DNA of 53,571 nt from Rhizobium sp. Q54 (GTDB lineage: Bacteria; Pseudomonadota; Alphaproteobacteria; UBA7879; VGCX01), in NCBI GenBank assembly GCA_945870825.1, contig CAMBTM010000009.1:1-53571 (forward strand), in the 5' to 3' direction. The position numbers and the translations under genes are program-made. Of the stretch, positions 43,975-52,587 are shown in pieces. Every line of letters starts with the position of its first letter. The first letter of the stretch is position 1. Under the pieces are notes generated by a model. The model did not search any database, was not told the DNA's origin, and saw only the letters and a list, made by a program, of their open reading frames with translations.

Positions 43975-44730
43975 ATGGGTCCCATGCACCACCCCCTTTC
44001 TCTTGTTAAAAATGTTATCAGTGTTTCATCGGGCAAAGGTGGCGTTGGCAAGTCCACTATTGCGTTTCATCTGGCCCACACCTTGATCGATGATCATAGT
44101 CTTAGGGTTGGTCTTTTGGATGCTGACATTCACGGGCCGTCTCTCCCGACACTCATGGGGTTGATGGAAAAACCCCAGATAGTGGAGAATAAAATCGTTC
44201 CTCTTTTAAAAGATGGTCTTAAAGCCATGTCCATGGGGTTTTTGGTTGACCCCCAAAGTGCCCTGATTTGGCGGGGGCTTATGGTGCAAAAGGCCATCAA
44301 GCAGCTGCTTTTTGATGTGGAATGGGGAAATCTTGACGTGCTGGTCATTGATATGCCACCGGGAACAGGGGATATTCCTTTAACCATCAATCAGCTTGTT
44401 CCTCTTTCTGGGGGAATTGTTGTATCTACTTCAGATCCCTTATCCTTGGTTGATGGGGTGAAGGGGGTAGCGATGCTTAAAAAAATGGGCATTCCTTTTT
44501 GGGGATTTATTGAAAATATGGCCCATTTGGTATGTCCTCAGTGTGAGACGCACATTTCCCTTTCCCATGACTCTTTAGTAGAAAAAGAAGCGGTGAGAGT
44601 GGGCGATGCTTTCCTTGGATCTATCCCCTTTGACCAAGGATTGCGGTTTGGGGGGGCAATGATGGCATCCTCCAAGGATGCTTTTAAAGATATTGTGCGC
44701 AAAGTTATCCCACTCCTGAAGCAGGGCTAG
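43975..44730 (+). CDS. mrp: Mrp/ApbC-type iron-sulfur carrier ATPase
   Basis: 251 residues: deviant Walker A VSSGKGGVGKSTIAFHLA, switch region LLDADIHGPSLPTLMG, IDMPPGTGDIPLTI, and the C-P-x-C cluster site HLVCPQCETH. It transfers Fe-S clusters to apoproteins. The N-terminal MIP18/FSCA domain found in many longer Mrp proteins is missing. Adjacent to hflK on the opposite strand, as in many alphaproteobacteria. Confidence 0.9.
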   Translation: MGPMHHPLSLVKNVISVSSGKGGVGKSTIAFHLAHTLIDDHSLRVGLLDADIHGPSLPTLMGLMEKPQIVENKIVPLLKDGLKAMSMGFLVDPQSALIWRGLMVQKAIKQLLFDVEWGNLDVLVIDMPPGTGDIPLTINQLVPLSGGIVVSTSDPLSLVDGVKGVAMLKKMGIPFWGFIENMAHLVCPQCETHISLSHDSLVEKEAVRVGDAFLGSIPFDQGLRFGGAMMASSKDAFKDIVRKVIPLLKQG

Positions 44731-44753
44731 CTTGGAAAAATGAGTATTTTTCT

Positions 44754-44777
44754 TGACAAGGATGATGATCCATGTCA
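44754..44777. promoter_or_regulatory. 24-bp dyad upstream of ATP/ADP translocase gene
   Basis: TGACA-N-GGAT-N4-ATCC-N-TGTCA is symmetric except at one base in each arm and the centre. It overlaps a TTGACA -35-like element (44753-44758), 42 bases before the tlc ATG. It may be an operator; a weak mrp terminator is the alternative, but no T run follows. Confidence 0.4.
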
Positions 44778-44818
44778 CTGAATTTATATGTTATTAACGA
44801 ATAAAGGTGAATAAAGAA

Positions 44819-46342
44819 ATGGCGACGACTAAAAAAGAAACGGAATTTTCTGGCTTAAGGAAGGCTTTTTGGCCTATCCATTCCCATGAGTTGAAGAAGT
44901 TTATTCCGTTGGCAATCATTATGTTTTGTTTATTGTTCAACTATACGATTCTTCGTGATACGAAAGACTCTCTTATTGTGAACTCTGCCGGTGCCGGTGC
45001 TATTACTTTTCTAAAGCTCTACTGTGTGACGCCTGCTGCTATTTTGTTTGTGGTTTTGTATGCAAAACTAACGAACATCTTGTCTCGGGAAAACGTCTTT
45101 TATGCCGTTGTTGCGCCGTTCATTATATTTTTTGGACTGTTTGGTTTCGTGATGTATCCAAATTTGGATCTCATTCATCCTTCAAAAGAATCCATTGACG
45201 CGTTACAACTCGCGTATCCAGCGCTTACTGGATTCATTGACCTTTATGCGTATTGGGCATTTTCTTTGTTTTATGTGCTTTCTGAAATTTGGGGAAGTGC
45301 TATGATCGCTTTGATGTTCTGGCAGTTTGCGAACCACGTGGTTCGTATCGAAGAATCAAAGCGTTTTTATGGATTGTTTGGCGTTGTTGCAAACTTAGCG
45401 CTTGTCATGTCTGGTCCAACGGTCATGTTTTCTTCTGAGCACATTAAGCATGTTGTTTCACAGGGAACTGATCCTTGGCAGATCACGCTTTATATTCTGA
45501 TGTCTTGTGTTGTGGTGATGGGGTTGATTGCCATGTACGTTTATCGCTGGATGCACACGGAAGTCTTGACGAACAAGCTTTATTTCGATCCCGCACAAGT
45601 TGTTGAAAAGAAAAAGAAAGAAAAGCCTGGGTTGGTTGAAAGCTTTAAGATCATCATCAAATCTCCTGAGCTTGGTTTGATTGCTATCTTGATCATGGCG
45701 TACGGTGTGACTATCAACCTCGTTGAAGTACAGTGGAAAAACCAGTTGGGTGTTTTCTGCGCTGGTAACAAGGGGCTCTTTAACTACTACATGGGCATAT
45801 TGTCCACAGCAACGGGTCTCTTTACCATTATCTTTGGACTTACTATTGGGTCTAACGTTCTAAGACGCCTCACCTGGGCAAAGGCTGCGATGATTACACC
45901 CCTTGTTATCTTGTTGGCTGGAAGTTTGTTTTTCATGCTGATTCTTGGTGAAGGTTCTGTTGATGCTTTGCTTGAGATGTTCAACACCCATGCTGTCTAC
46001 TTAGCTGTATTGGTGGGTCTTGGTATCGTTGTTGTGTCAAAGGCTGTGAAGTACATCTTGTTCGATGCGACAAAGGAAATGGCTTACATTCCTTTGGATG
46101 AAGAATTGAAGACAAAGGGTAAAGCGGCTGTTGATGTGATCGGTGGTCGTGCTGGTAAAGCAGGCGGTGCCTTCGTACAAAACATGCTGTTGATTGCTTT
46201 TGCAACCAAGGATGTTGTGGCAATTGCCCCTGTTACCTTCGGTGTTTTCGCTGTTGTGACTGTTGCATGGCTTTATGCTGTGAAGGTGTTGTCCGTTAAG
46301 GTGAATGCGGCAGCGAAGAAGCAACATCTGGGCAAAGTATAA
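44819..46342 (+). CDS. tlc: ATP/ADP translocase (nucleotide transport protein, Tlc type)
   Basis: 507 residues from ATG 44819 (AAAGGTGA upstream; a GTG at 44807 also opens the frame). About twelve membrane helices. Family blocks include ELKKFIPLAIIMFCLLFNYTILRDTKDSLIV, LSEIWGSAMIALMFWQFANHV, ESKRFYGLFGVVANLALV and LFDATKEMAYIPLDEELKTKGKAAVDVIGGRAGKAGG, all typical of Rickettsia/Chlamydia Tlc carriers. It exchanges host ATP for bacterial ADP across the inner membrane; some paralogues carry other nucleotides, which sequence alone does not settle. A clean terminator follows. This gene is the best marker of an obligate intracellular lifestyle here. Confidence 0.96.
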   Translation: MATTKKETEFSGLRKAFWPIHSHELKKFIPLAIIMFCLLFNYTILRDTKDSLIVNSAGAGAITFLKLYCVTPAAILFVVLYAKLTNILSRENVFYAVVAPFIIFFGLFGFVMYPNLDLIHPSKESIDALQLAYPALTGFIDLYAYWAFSLFYVLSEIWGSAMIALMFWQFANHVVRIEESKRFYGLFGVVANLALVMSGPTVMFSSEHIKHVVSQGTDPWQITLYILMSCVVVMGLIAMYVYRWMHTEVLTNKLYFDPAQVVEKKKKEKPGLVESFKIIIKSPELGLIAILIMAYGVTINLVEVQWKNQLGVFCAGNKGLFNYYMGILSTATGLFTIIFGLTIGSNVLRRLTWAKAAMITPLVILLAGSLFFMLILGEGSVDALLEMFNTHAVYLAVLVGLGIVVVSKAVKYILFDATKEMAYIPLDEELKTKGKAAVDVIGGRAGKAGGAFVQNMLLIAFATKDVVAIAPVTFGVFAVVTVAWLYAVKVLSVKVNAAAKKQHLGKV

Positions 46343-46361
46343 GCTGATTCTTTTTAATATC

Positions 46362-46399
46362 AAAAACCGCCTCAGTCTAAGACGGGGGCGGTTTTTTTT
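46362..46399 (+). terminator. Rho-independent terminator after tlc
   Basis: AAAACCGCC (to 46371) pairs with GGCGGTTTT (from 46387), followed by a run of eight T residues. Confidence 0.85.
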
Positions 46400-46439
46400 C
46401 GTGCAATTCTGGATGGTTATAGTATAAATAAACCTTGGA

Positions 46440-46516
46440 GCGCTCGTAGCTCAGGTGGATAGAGCACAAGATTCCTAATCTTGGGGTCGGAGGTTCGAGT
46501 CCTCTCGGGCGCGCCA
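46440..46516 (+). tRNA. tRNA-Arg(CCT)
   Basis: Starts GCGCTCGTAGCTCAGG. Anticodon stem CAAGA/TCTTG with loop TTCCTAA gives anticodon CCT (reads AGG). The T arm GGAGG-TTCGAGT-CCTCT and encoded CCA are present; 77 bases. Mobile-element debris begins right after its 3' end. Confidence 0.93.
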
Positions 46517-46563
46517 TTAAAATCAACCGTTTTGGGGAATGTTGGTTTTTCAGGAAAAGTCTC

Positions 46564-46607
46564 GGTGCTACCCTGGTGCTACCCTGGTGCTACCCTGGTG
46601 CTACCTT
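46564..46607. repeat. 11-bp tandem repeat, four copies
   Basis: GGTGCTACCCT is repeated at 46564, 46575, 46586 and (last base or two changed) 46597. A related TCGGTGCTAC occurs again at 46825, close to hairpins at 46848-46867. It lies 48 bases after tRNA-Arg. It is too short for CRISPR and not coding. Confidence 0.75.
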
Positions 46608-46609
46608 TT

Positions 46610-46739
46610 ATCGGATAAGCGTGCAAATTTTCTCAGGGTTATACAATCAGAACCTACAACAAATTCCATAATGTCCGTATTGCCATATAGAATATCTGTT
46701 GGAACTCCACCCAAAAAGATAAAGGCTTCCAATATCCTT
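46610..46739 (-). pseudogene. Transposase fragment (IS21/IS481-type integrase core)
   Basis: The minus strand reads ILEAFIFLGGVPTDILYGNTDI, like the (F/L)GGVP-x-x-(I/L)LYDN block of IstA/IS481 transposases, and stays open for about 40 codons between in-frame stops. No start or flanking catalytic residues are present. It is a decayed remnant. Confidence 0.5.
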
Positions 46740-47054
46740 CAGGCAGAAGTGAGAGTGCAAGAAACAGAGGAGGACTTCTCTTCCTTGTGAGGTTGCTCAG
46801 CAATTCTGTTAATCATCTGTTGCCTCGGTGCTACGCGATAAAAATCTCACGGTGCTCCGTGCTAGCACGCTTACCGGTATACTTTTGTACGCAATTTGAG
46901 CCCCTAAAGAAGAAAAGGAGGAGGAAGAAAAAATAGAAGGAATTTTACCTCCTTAACTGGTGCACTTTTACTCCGCCTAAAATGACCCCCATAAAATAGA
47001 ACCGTTGATTGAGGAGAGATTCATCCATAAAAGAATATAGAAAGGATGGATCAA

Positions 47055-47073
47055 ATGACGAAGGGAATAAGGA
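47055..47073 (+). pseudogene. IS3 orfA, 5' fragment
   Basis: ATG ACG AAG GGA ATA AGG A is the orfA start, cut off by the IS21 insertion at 47074. The rest of orfA resumes at 49689. Confidence 0.7.
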
Positions 47074-47165
47074 TGCGTATGGCGGCGACCGTGAACGGCC
47101 GTGGCGGAGGAGCGTGAACGGGTCCAAATGCCACTGTTAATTTTCCTCTTATAAAATAAAATTGT

Positions 47166-47924
47166 TCACGATGCACTCTCTTTTTTTGTTTTTCTCATCG
47201 ATTCTCCTTTCAATTCTAATTTGATCGATTTGTTTAAAATCCTGTCAAGAATAGCATCGGCTAAAGTTGGGTCTCCAATCATTTCATGCCAGTTTTGAAT
47301 GGGGATCTGTGTAGTCATCAGAAGGGCTCCTCTTTCATAACGATCTTCAACAATCTCTAAAAGACTGTGACGGTCTTTAGGGTCGACAGGCTCCAGTAAC
47401 CAATCATCCAGAATCAGCAATTCTATTTTTGATAAGGCCTTTAAAAGCTTGGTGTAGGTTCCCTCCACACGTGAGAGTCTTATTTTCTCTAGGAGGAGAG
47501 AGAAGCGCATATAAAGGACAGAAAGTCCTTGCCTACAAGCCTGTTGACCCAAGGCACATCCAATCCAGCTTTTCCCTGTCCCTGTTGCCCCAGTGATCAA
47601 TACGTTGAGGGAATCCTTGATCCACTGGCAAGAATGAAGTGTTGCCATTTGCTCTTTTTTGATCCCGCGGCTTGGGGCGTAGTCAATATCCTCCATACAC
47701 GCTTTATGTCTGAGTTTTGCAAGCTGTAAAAGTTTCTCAAGCCGTTTGTCTTTGCGGTATATCTTTTCTGCGTCCACCAGAAGAGAAAACCTTTCTTCAA
47801 AGGACAGATCATAACTTTTCGGTTGTTCCAGTTGTCTGGATAAAGCTTCCACCATGCCCTTTAAATTAAAGGCTCTTAAGTCTTCAAAAGTTTGTTCTAT
47901 TAACATAATTGTCTCCTTCATCAA
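47166..47924 (-). CDS. istB: IS21 helper ATPase IstB
   Basis: 252 residues, a DnaC-like AAA+ ATPase: Walker A ITGATGTGKSWIGCALGQQ, Walker B ELLILDDWLLEPVD, and RGALLMTTQIPIQNWHEMIGDPTLADAILDRIL, the IstB signature. It directs the IstA transposase to target DNA. Its ATG overlaps the istA stop region by 4 bases. Confidence 0.95.
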   Translation of the reverse strand: MMKETIMLIEQTFEDLRAFNLKGMVEALSRQLEQPKSYDLSFEERFSLLVDAEKIYRKDKRLEKLLQLAKLRHKACMEDIDYAPSRGIKKEQMATLHSCQWIKDSLNVLITGATGTGKSWIGCALGQQACRQGLSVLYMRFSLLLEKIRLSRVEGTYTKLLKALSKIELLILDDWLLEPVDPKDRHSLLEIVEDRYERGALLMTTQIPIQNWHEMIGDPTLADAILDRILNKSIKLELKGESMRKTKKESAS

Positions 47925-49462
47925 TGATAATAATAGCGGGAACCACGAAGGTTCTCATGGACGAGGACGAGAGGCTTTTTTGGGGTTTCTACTTCTTCCT
48001 TGTCTAAGTTGCTTTCTAAAATCTTTGCAACGCTCTTATAGGAAAAGGCCCGGTAGGTGAGAGCCCGATTGCAAGCCTTTTCTAACCGCTCTGATCCAAA
48101 GTCTTTCTCCAAGCGATAGAATCCTAAACAGACTCTTTTAATCTGGTCAGGGTGTTTCTTTCTGGCAGCAATCTTACCAATCAGAACACTGGTCTTCTTT
48201 CCAATGCTCAAAGCCCAAGCTAATGCTTTTTCTAAGGTCCAGGTCACATGCGCTAAATGATTCTTTGGCATATGGTGGGGCAATGTTGTTTGCCCTTTCT
48301 CCCTTTGCCTTTGATGGCTCACTATTCTTTTTCCATCATGAAGCACTTCTATCATGCGTTCTGTGACCCGGATGTCCACTTCTTTACCAACATAAATATG
48401 AGGGAGGCTATAGAAATGACCTTCATGCTCTATATGATAATCAGGCGTCACTTTGCGATGATAAAACTGGGCGTACTCATAAGGCTTTTGAGGAAAAGGG
48501 TTTAGGGCAGGACGATCCACTCGCTCAAACAAACTTCTTCTTGTCCCTTCAATCTTTTTAAAAGGGCGCTCATTTAAAGAAACCAAAAGATCCCTAATCC
48601 TTCTATTGAGATCTTCTAAGCTATAGAAAGTTTCATGGCGTAAGCGCGCCATAATCCACCTCTCCACAACAAGAACCGCATTTTCTACCTTTGATTTATC
48701 TTTGGGCTTATAGGGGCGGGCCGGAAGGGCTGCCGTGCCATAATAATCGAGCATTTCTGCATAGCTGGGGTTTAAATCTGGATCATACCGACACGCATGA
48801 CTGACCCCTGATTTTAAGTTATCAGGCACAACCAAATTAGGAACACCGCCGAAGTATTCAAAGGCCCTTACATGGGATCCTATCCAGTTCTCAAGCGCTT
48901 GACTCCAGGTGGCGTCACTGTAGGTAAAGTTAGAAGCCGCCAGAACAGCCACAAAGATTTGTGCCTCACGCACTTCTCCAGTCTTTCGATTGATCACAAT
49001 GGGGATGGTTGGACCAGCATAGTCCGTCATCATCTTGTCTCCGCCTTTATGCTCTTGGCGCAAAGAAAGGTTCTTTGTCTTCTTCCATGCGTGGTATAGG
49101 GAACAGAACTGCCTATAGCTATAATGGCTTTGAGGATTCTCTAAACAGTACTCCTCATGCAAAAGTTGTAAGGTCACTCCTTTATGTTTGAACTCTCCAT
49201 AAATCCAGTTATAATCAGGCAAGGTAAAAGAGGAGCAGGATTTCTTTTTAGGCATTAGAAGGTCCCTTAACTCTTTATCTCCCGTACTATCCGGCAGGGG
49301 CCATACCACCTCTGCCTCTTCTGCGAGCTTGATATATTTATTCACAACCCCTGAAGAGATGTTCAAGCTCCGACTGATTTGATGTTGACTCAATTGACTC
49401 GCATGAAGTCTTAAAATTTCTCTGACTTTACGCATCGACAGTATTCTCCTTTTGCTTCTCAT
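47921..49462 (-). CDS. istA: IS21 transposase IstA
   Basis: About 513 residues from ATG 49462 (GAGGT upstream). N-terminal helix-turn-helix (KVREILRLHASQLSQHQISRSLNISSGVVNKYI), DDE core with D in MMTDYAGPTIPI, D in LVVPDNLKSGV and E in PKDKSKVENAVLV, followed by the C-terminal domain with YSLPHIYVGKEVDIRV. All catalytic residues are intact, so the element may still be active. Confidence 0.94.
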   Translation of the reverse strand: MRSKRRILSMRKVREILRLHASQLSQHQISRSLNISSGVVNKYIKLAEEAEVVWPLPDSTGDKELRDLLMPKKKSCSSFTLPDYNWIYGEFKHKGVTLQLLHEEYCLENPQSHYSYRQFCSLYHAWKKTKNLSLRQEHKGGDKMMTDYAGPTIPIVINRKTGEVREAQIFVAVLAASNFTYSDATWSQALENWIGSHVRAFEYFGGVPNLVVPDNLKSGVSHACRYDPDLNPSYAEMLDYYGTAALPARPYKPKDKSKVENAVLVVERWIMARLRHETFYSLEDLNRRIRDLLVSLNERPFKKIEGTRRSLFERVDRPALNPFPQKPYEYAQFYHRKVTPDYHIEHEGHFYSLPHIYVGKEVDIRVTERMIEVLHDGKRIVSHQRQREKGQTTLPHHMPKNHLAHVTWTLEKALAWALSIGKKTSVLIGKIAARKKHPDQIKRVCLGFYRLEKDFGSERLEKACNRALTYRAFSYKSVAKILESNLDKEEVETPKKPLVLVHENLRGSRYYYH

Positions 49463-49688
49463 GATTACCTCACACACTTTGGTTAAACCTGACGTGTGTA
49501 AGTTTGGTCAAAATTGACCCTTAATGAACAGTAGCTTTAGGAGTTTTAGACTTCAGCGGACCGTGTGAAAATTCTCGGCGGAGGGTACCTAAAATCGTTC
49601 ATGATATTCCGCCACGGCCGTTCACGACTTTCCGCCGCCGCCGTTCACGCTCCTCCGCCACGGCCGTTCACGGTCGCCGCCATACGCA

Positions 49689-49969
49689 TAAGGAAGAAGG
49701 GGCATAGCGCTGAGTTTAAATTCAAGGTAGCGATTGAGGCGATTCGGGGTGAAAAGACAATGGTTGAGCTTTGCCGTGAATACAGCGTTGTGAGCAGTCA
49801 AATTTTTAAATGGAAAAAGGATTTGTTAGAAAAGGGCAAAGAGGTATTTAGCCGTGGTGGATTGGGGGATGGGGTTCAGGAGAACCAGATAGAGAAGCTA
49901 CATACAACAATTGCGAGGTTGACAGTAGAAAACCATTTTTTAGCCAAGTGTGCCGGCAGAGGCCTATGA
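49689..49969 (+). pseudogene. IS3 orfA, 3' part
   Basis: The frame continues from the interrupted start: IRKKGHSAEFKFKVAIEAIRGEKTMVELCREYSVVSSQIFKWKK, the IS3 OrfA helix-turn-helix, then a leucine-zipper part (IEKLHTTIARLTVENHFLAK). It is separated from its ATG by the IS21 insertion and so is inactive unless the IS21 end supplies a start (a frame from 49565 runs through the repeats). It overlaps orfB in another frame, as expected for programmed frameshifting. Confidence 0.8.
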
Positions 49970-50838
49970 TGGAAAGGAAAGCGATCGCCAATGAGAACTT
50001 TAAATCTTTAAGCAAACGAGGGAGAGCAAGGCTTTTAGGGGTTAATCTCTCAAGTCTTTACATAAAGAGAAAAGGGATTGGAAGGGATTTGAATGGCATG
50101 GGATTGTGTGTCAATCATAAGAAAGTCTACAGATTGATGGGGATTATGGGATTAGAGGCAATCTATCCAAAGAAGAATTTAAGCAAGTGTCGCCAAAGTG
50201 ATGCTATCTATCCCTATTTGCTGAGAGAATATCCTCCCCTAAAGCCGCATGACGTATGGTGTGTGGACATTACGTATATCAGGCTTAAGGATGGGTTTGT
50301 TTATCTAACGGCCCTGATCGACGTGGTAAGTCGACATGTGATGGGATTTAATGTGAGCACCAGTCTTGATACGGAAAGCTGCCTTAGAGCGCTTGAAATG
50401 GCAATTAAAAGGGGGTATTGCCCCAAAATCATTAACTCTGACCAGGGGTGTCAATTTACAAGCCAAGAATGGATTTATAATCTGGCACTATTGGGGGTTA
50501 AAATTAGTATGGATGGCAAGGGAAGGTGTCTTGATAATATACCCATTGAAAGGTTCTGGCGGACCTTAAAGTATGAAGAGGTTTATTTAAAAACCTATGA
50601 TTCTGTGTTTGAGGCCAAAGAAGCTTTATCAGTTTATATTTATTGGTATAATCACGAGCGCCGGCACAGTGGGATTAACCATCATAGGCCCTTTGAGGTG
50701 ATGACCGGATTAAAGGAAGCGTTAACACGGTCGTTTAAGAAGGCTGATGGATATGGGGATAACTTGAAGGAAGTTACCCCCATCCCACAGCCTCAACAAC
50801 AAAAATTAAGCAGCAAATTAAGATTGAAAACCAGATGA
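49948..50838 (+). pseudogene. IS3 orfB transposase with internal deletion
   Basis: 296 residues containing the DDE core: D in VWCVDITYIRLKDGFVYLTALIDVVSR, D in INSDQGCQFTSQEW, E in RFWRTLKYEEVYLKTY. Near the N terminus, LLGVNLSSLYIKRKGIGRDLNG is followed at once by LCVNHKKVYRLMGIMGLEAIYP; the usual stretch between them with HPFYGSRRM is missing, a deletion of roughly 25-30 residues that keeps frame. The transposase is therefore probably defective. Confidence 0.8.
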
Positions 50839-50893
50839 ATCTCTCCTCAGAAAAAGCTGCTTAGTGTTCTTGACTTAGGGGGTCACTTTAGCC

Positions 50894-51292
50894 TTCTGGT
50901 GCACTTTTATCCTGCTATTGACACAGGACCCATCAATTGGATCAAACAGGAAAGATCGAGGCTAAAACACATTAGAATTTCTGAAGACATCAAAACAAGG
51001 ACTTGCGAACATGTGAGAGAAGATGATGCTGGTCACAGCTCCAAGCACCATCACGGATAAATATATTGATATAGAACGCCGAGAACGGGCTCAATCGGCG
51101 AGGAACAAAAAGCTTTAAAATTTTTGCAGAAAGCTGTTGAGAAATTAGAAAAAAAATGTCAATGAAATCAATAGGTTATAAAAGTACTTCAAAATTCTTC
51201 CTCACCCTCAAATCCTTACCCACAAAGCATTTCTGGGTAGCAGTTTAGATTTTCTATTGTTCCTTCTCTAAAGATCGTTATGGTAGCAGGCC
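50894..51292. other. Gap with short decayed reading frames
   Basis: About 400 bases with no intact gene. Plus-strand fragments such as INWIKQERSRLKHIRISEDIKTR, DKYIDIERRERAQSA and EEQKALKFLQKAVEKLEKKCQ lie in shifting frames (50930-51165), as if from one frameshifted small gene. I cannot identify it. Confidence 0.35.
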
Positions 51293-52468
51293 CTATTCAT
51301 CAATTAAAGCTGCCTCGAATGCCTCTTTTAGAATCTCATCATCTGTAACATCCTCTTCTCCTTTGTAGTCTATTTTTACAACATTGACAAAAGCCGCGAA
51401 TATTTCTTTTAAAGATGCTCCACTAGAAAAGGCCTCTATTACCATAGCCAGCTTATCAGATTTTTTTACCTTATAAAAATCACCAATAGAGGTATAATAA
51501 GCTTCTTTATCAAATTTTTTTACCAAACATTGAACGGTACCATCATCTTTCACTTTCTGCGCAAGCTTAAAAATTTTTTCTGGAGTGTGTTCAATAAAAT
51601 ATTCAATTTTTGTTTTTGATTCACCACCTGCACCTGTGAGAAGAGGAAGAGCTGTAGCAATATGAGATTCCGCTAAATTAGTTTTCATACACTTTGTTAC
51701 ACTAAAGCTAGTTGACCTATTTTTTGCTTCTGTAATAAAAAGTTCTGGATCGGTTGAAGCATCCCAAAACACCCCATCAATTCCTTTTTCTGCGCCATAT
51801 TTGGAATAATATTGTTTGTACCCAAACCATGTCATAGTTAGCGTTGTTGTTAATTCCCCCAGTAGAGCTCTTTCAGTATTATTTTTTTTCTGCCCTATCT
51901 CTCCTCCTCCTTCTACTATTAGAGAAAAAGGCTTTTTGGTATCTGACCAATTGCCAGCAGTGGCTTCATCGTGGCTAAGATGTAAAACTTCGAATGCTGC
52001 CCCTCCTGTTGTTTTTTTGCTCTTTAAATTCAAGGCTTCTAAAATAGAAGAACCTTTTTCTATCCATTTATCTTCTCTTTTTTTCCAAAAAACTTCATAT
52101 CCTTTTCTCAGTTCTTTTTTTTCCATAATGGAAGACGGAAAAGCGCTCTCAAAGGTTTCTACAAAACTCACTGCAAAATTTTGGAACTCTTTAGCAGTTG
52201 CACACGAAATCTTAATGCTACCTCCTCCAGCAGCGCTTCTTAGTTCTACCTGAAACCCTTCATAATTAGCAAGTTTTCCAGATTCAGCAGGATATTTATA
52301 GTAACGAATGCTTTTAAATGTTTGAGCGTCTATATCGAAGTCCACAAGCCTCAATCCTTTTCTTCCTTCACCAAAATCATATTCTGAAAAATCAAGAAAC
52401 CTAATGGAAAAGGCAGCTTCTGATAAAAAAACAAACATAATACAAAAAATAATCTTACTTATTCTCAT
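51293..52468 (-). CDS. Secreted protein with PD-(D/E)XK-like nuclease motif
   Basis: 391 residues from ATG 52468 (GAGGAAG upstream; a TTG at 52483 also opens the frame). Signal peptide: RISKIIFCIMFVFLSEAAFS. The centre carries ERALLGELTTTLTMTWFGY followed by KGIDGVFWDAS and ELFITEAKNRS: an E, then G-x-D-G, then E-A-K (D231, E247, K249), the pattern of PD-(D/E)XK restriction-fold toxins. The first 200 and last 120 residues match nothing I know. A secreted nuclease could target host or rival DNA; no immunity gene is obvious. Family call is by motif only. Confidence 0.65.
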   Translation of the reverse strand: MRISKIIFCIMFVFLSEAAFSIRFLDFSEYDFGEGRKGLRLVDFDIDAQTFKSIRYYKYPAESGKLANYEGFQVELRSAAGGGSIKISCATAKEFQNFAVSFVETFESAFPSSIMEKKELRKGYEVFWKKREDKWIEKGSSILEALNLKSKKTTGGAAFEVLHLSHDEATAGNWSDTKKPFSLIVEGGGEIGQKKNNTERALLGELTTTLTMTWFGYKQYYSKYGAEKGIDGVFWDASTDPELFITEAKNRSTSFSVTKCMKTNLAESHIATALPLLTGAGGESKTKIEYFIEHTPEKIFKLAQKVKDDGTVQCLVKKFDKEAYYTSIGDFYKVKKSDKLAMVIEAFSSGASLKEIFAAFVNVVKIDYKGEEDVTDDEILKEAFEAALIDE

Positions 52469-52587
52469 TTTAATCTTCCTCAATTAAAGTTGCATTTTAA
52501 CTTACTGGTAAGAATCTCTTATTCTAACTAAAGATTTCCCCATACCCATCTCTGTAATGATCATCAACATCTGTTTTTCATCATAGA

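Larger units (their letters stand above)
47074..49688 (-). mobile_element. Complete IS21-family insertion sequence
   Basis: The element is 2615 bp with TG...CA ends. The outer 47 or so bases (from TGCGTATGGCGGCGACCGTG at the left) are perfect inverted repeats. Inside the ends are repeated 18-bp transposase sites of the form CCGCCACGGCCGTTCACG (three on the right at about 26-bp spacing, two on the left), as in IS21 ends. The 6-bp target duplication TAAGGA is at 47068-47073 and 49689-49694. It encodes intact istA and istB. Perfect repeats and an intact duplication suggest recent insertion. Confidence 0.9.
46975..50893 (+). mobile_element. IS3-family element, interrupted by an IS21 element
   Basis: The ends are inverted: GCCTAAAATGACCCCC at 46975-46990 and GGGGGTCACTTTAGCC at 50878-50893 (two mismatches), with a second shared inverted block GAGGAGAGATTCATC further in on both sides. 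Without the nested element it is about 1.3 kb, normal for IS3. It encodes orfA and orfB. Imperfect 17-18-bp direct repeats (CTGGTGCACTTTTA...) lie just outside both ends (46957-46974, 50896-50912); they are too long for an IS3 target duplication and unexplained. Confidence 0.75.

Noticed and set aside
46564-46607. Possible CRISPR array
   Set aside because: The unit is 11 bp, directly tandem without spacers, and there are no cas genes.
46539-46790. 83-codon plus-strand ORF after tRNA-Arg
   Set aside because: It translates the 11-bp tandem repeat and lies antisense to the transposase fragment; no conserved content.
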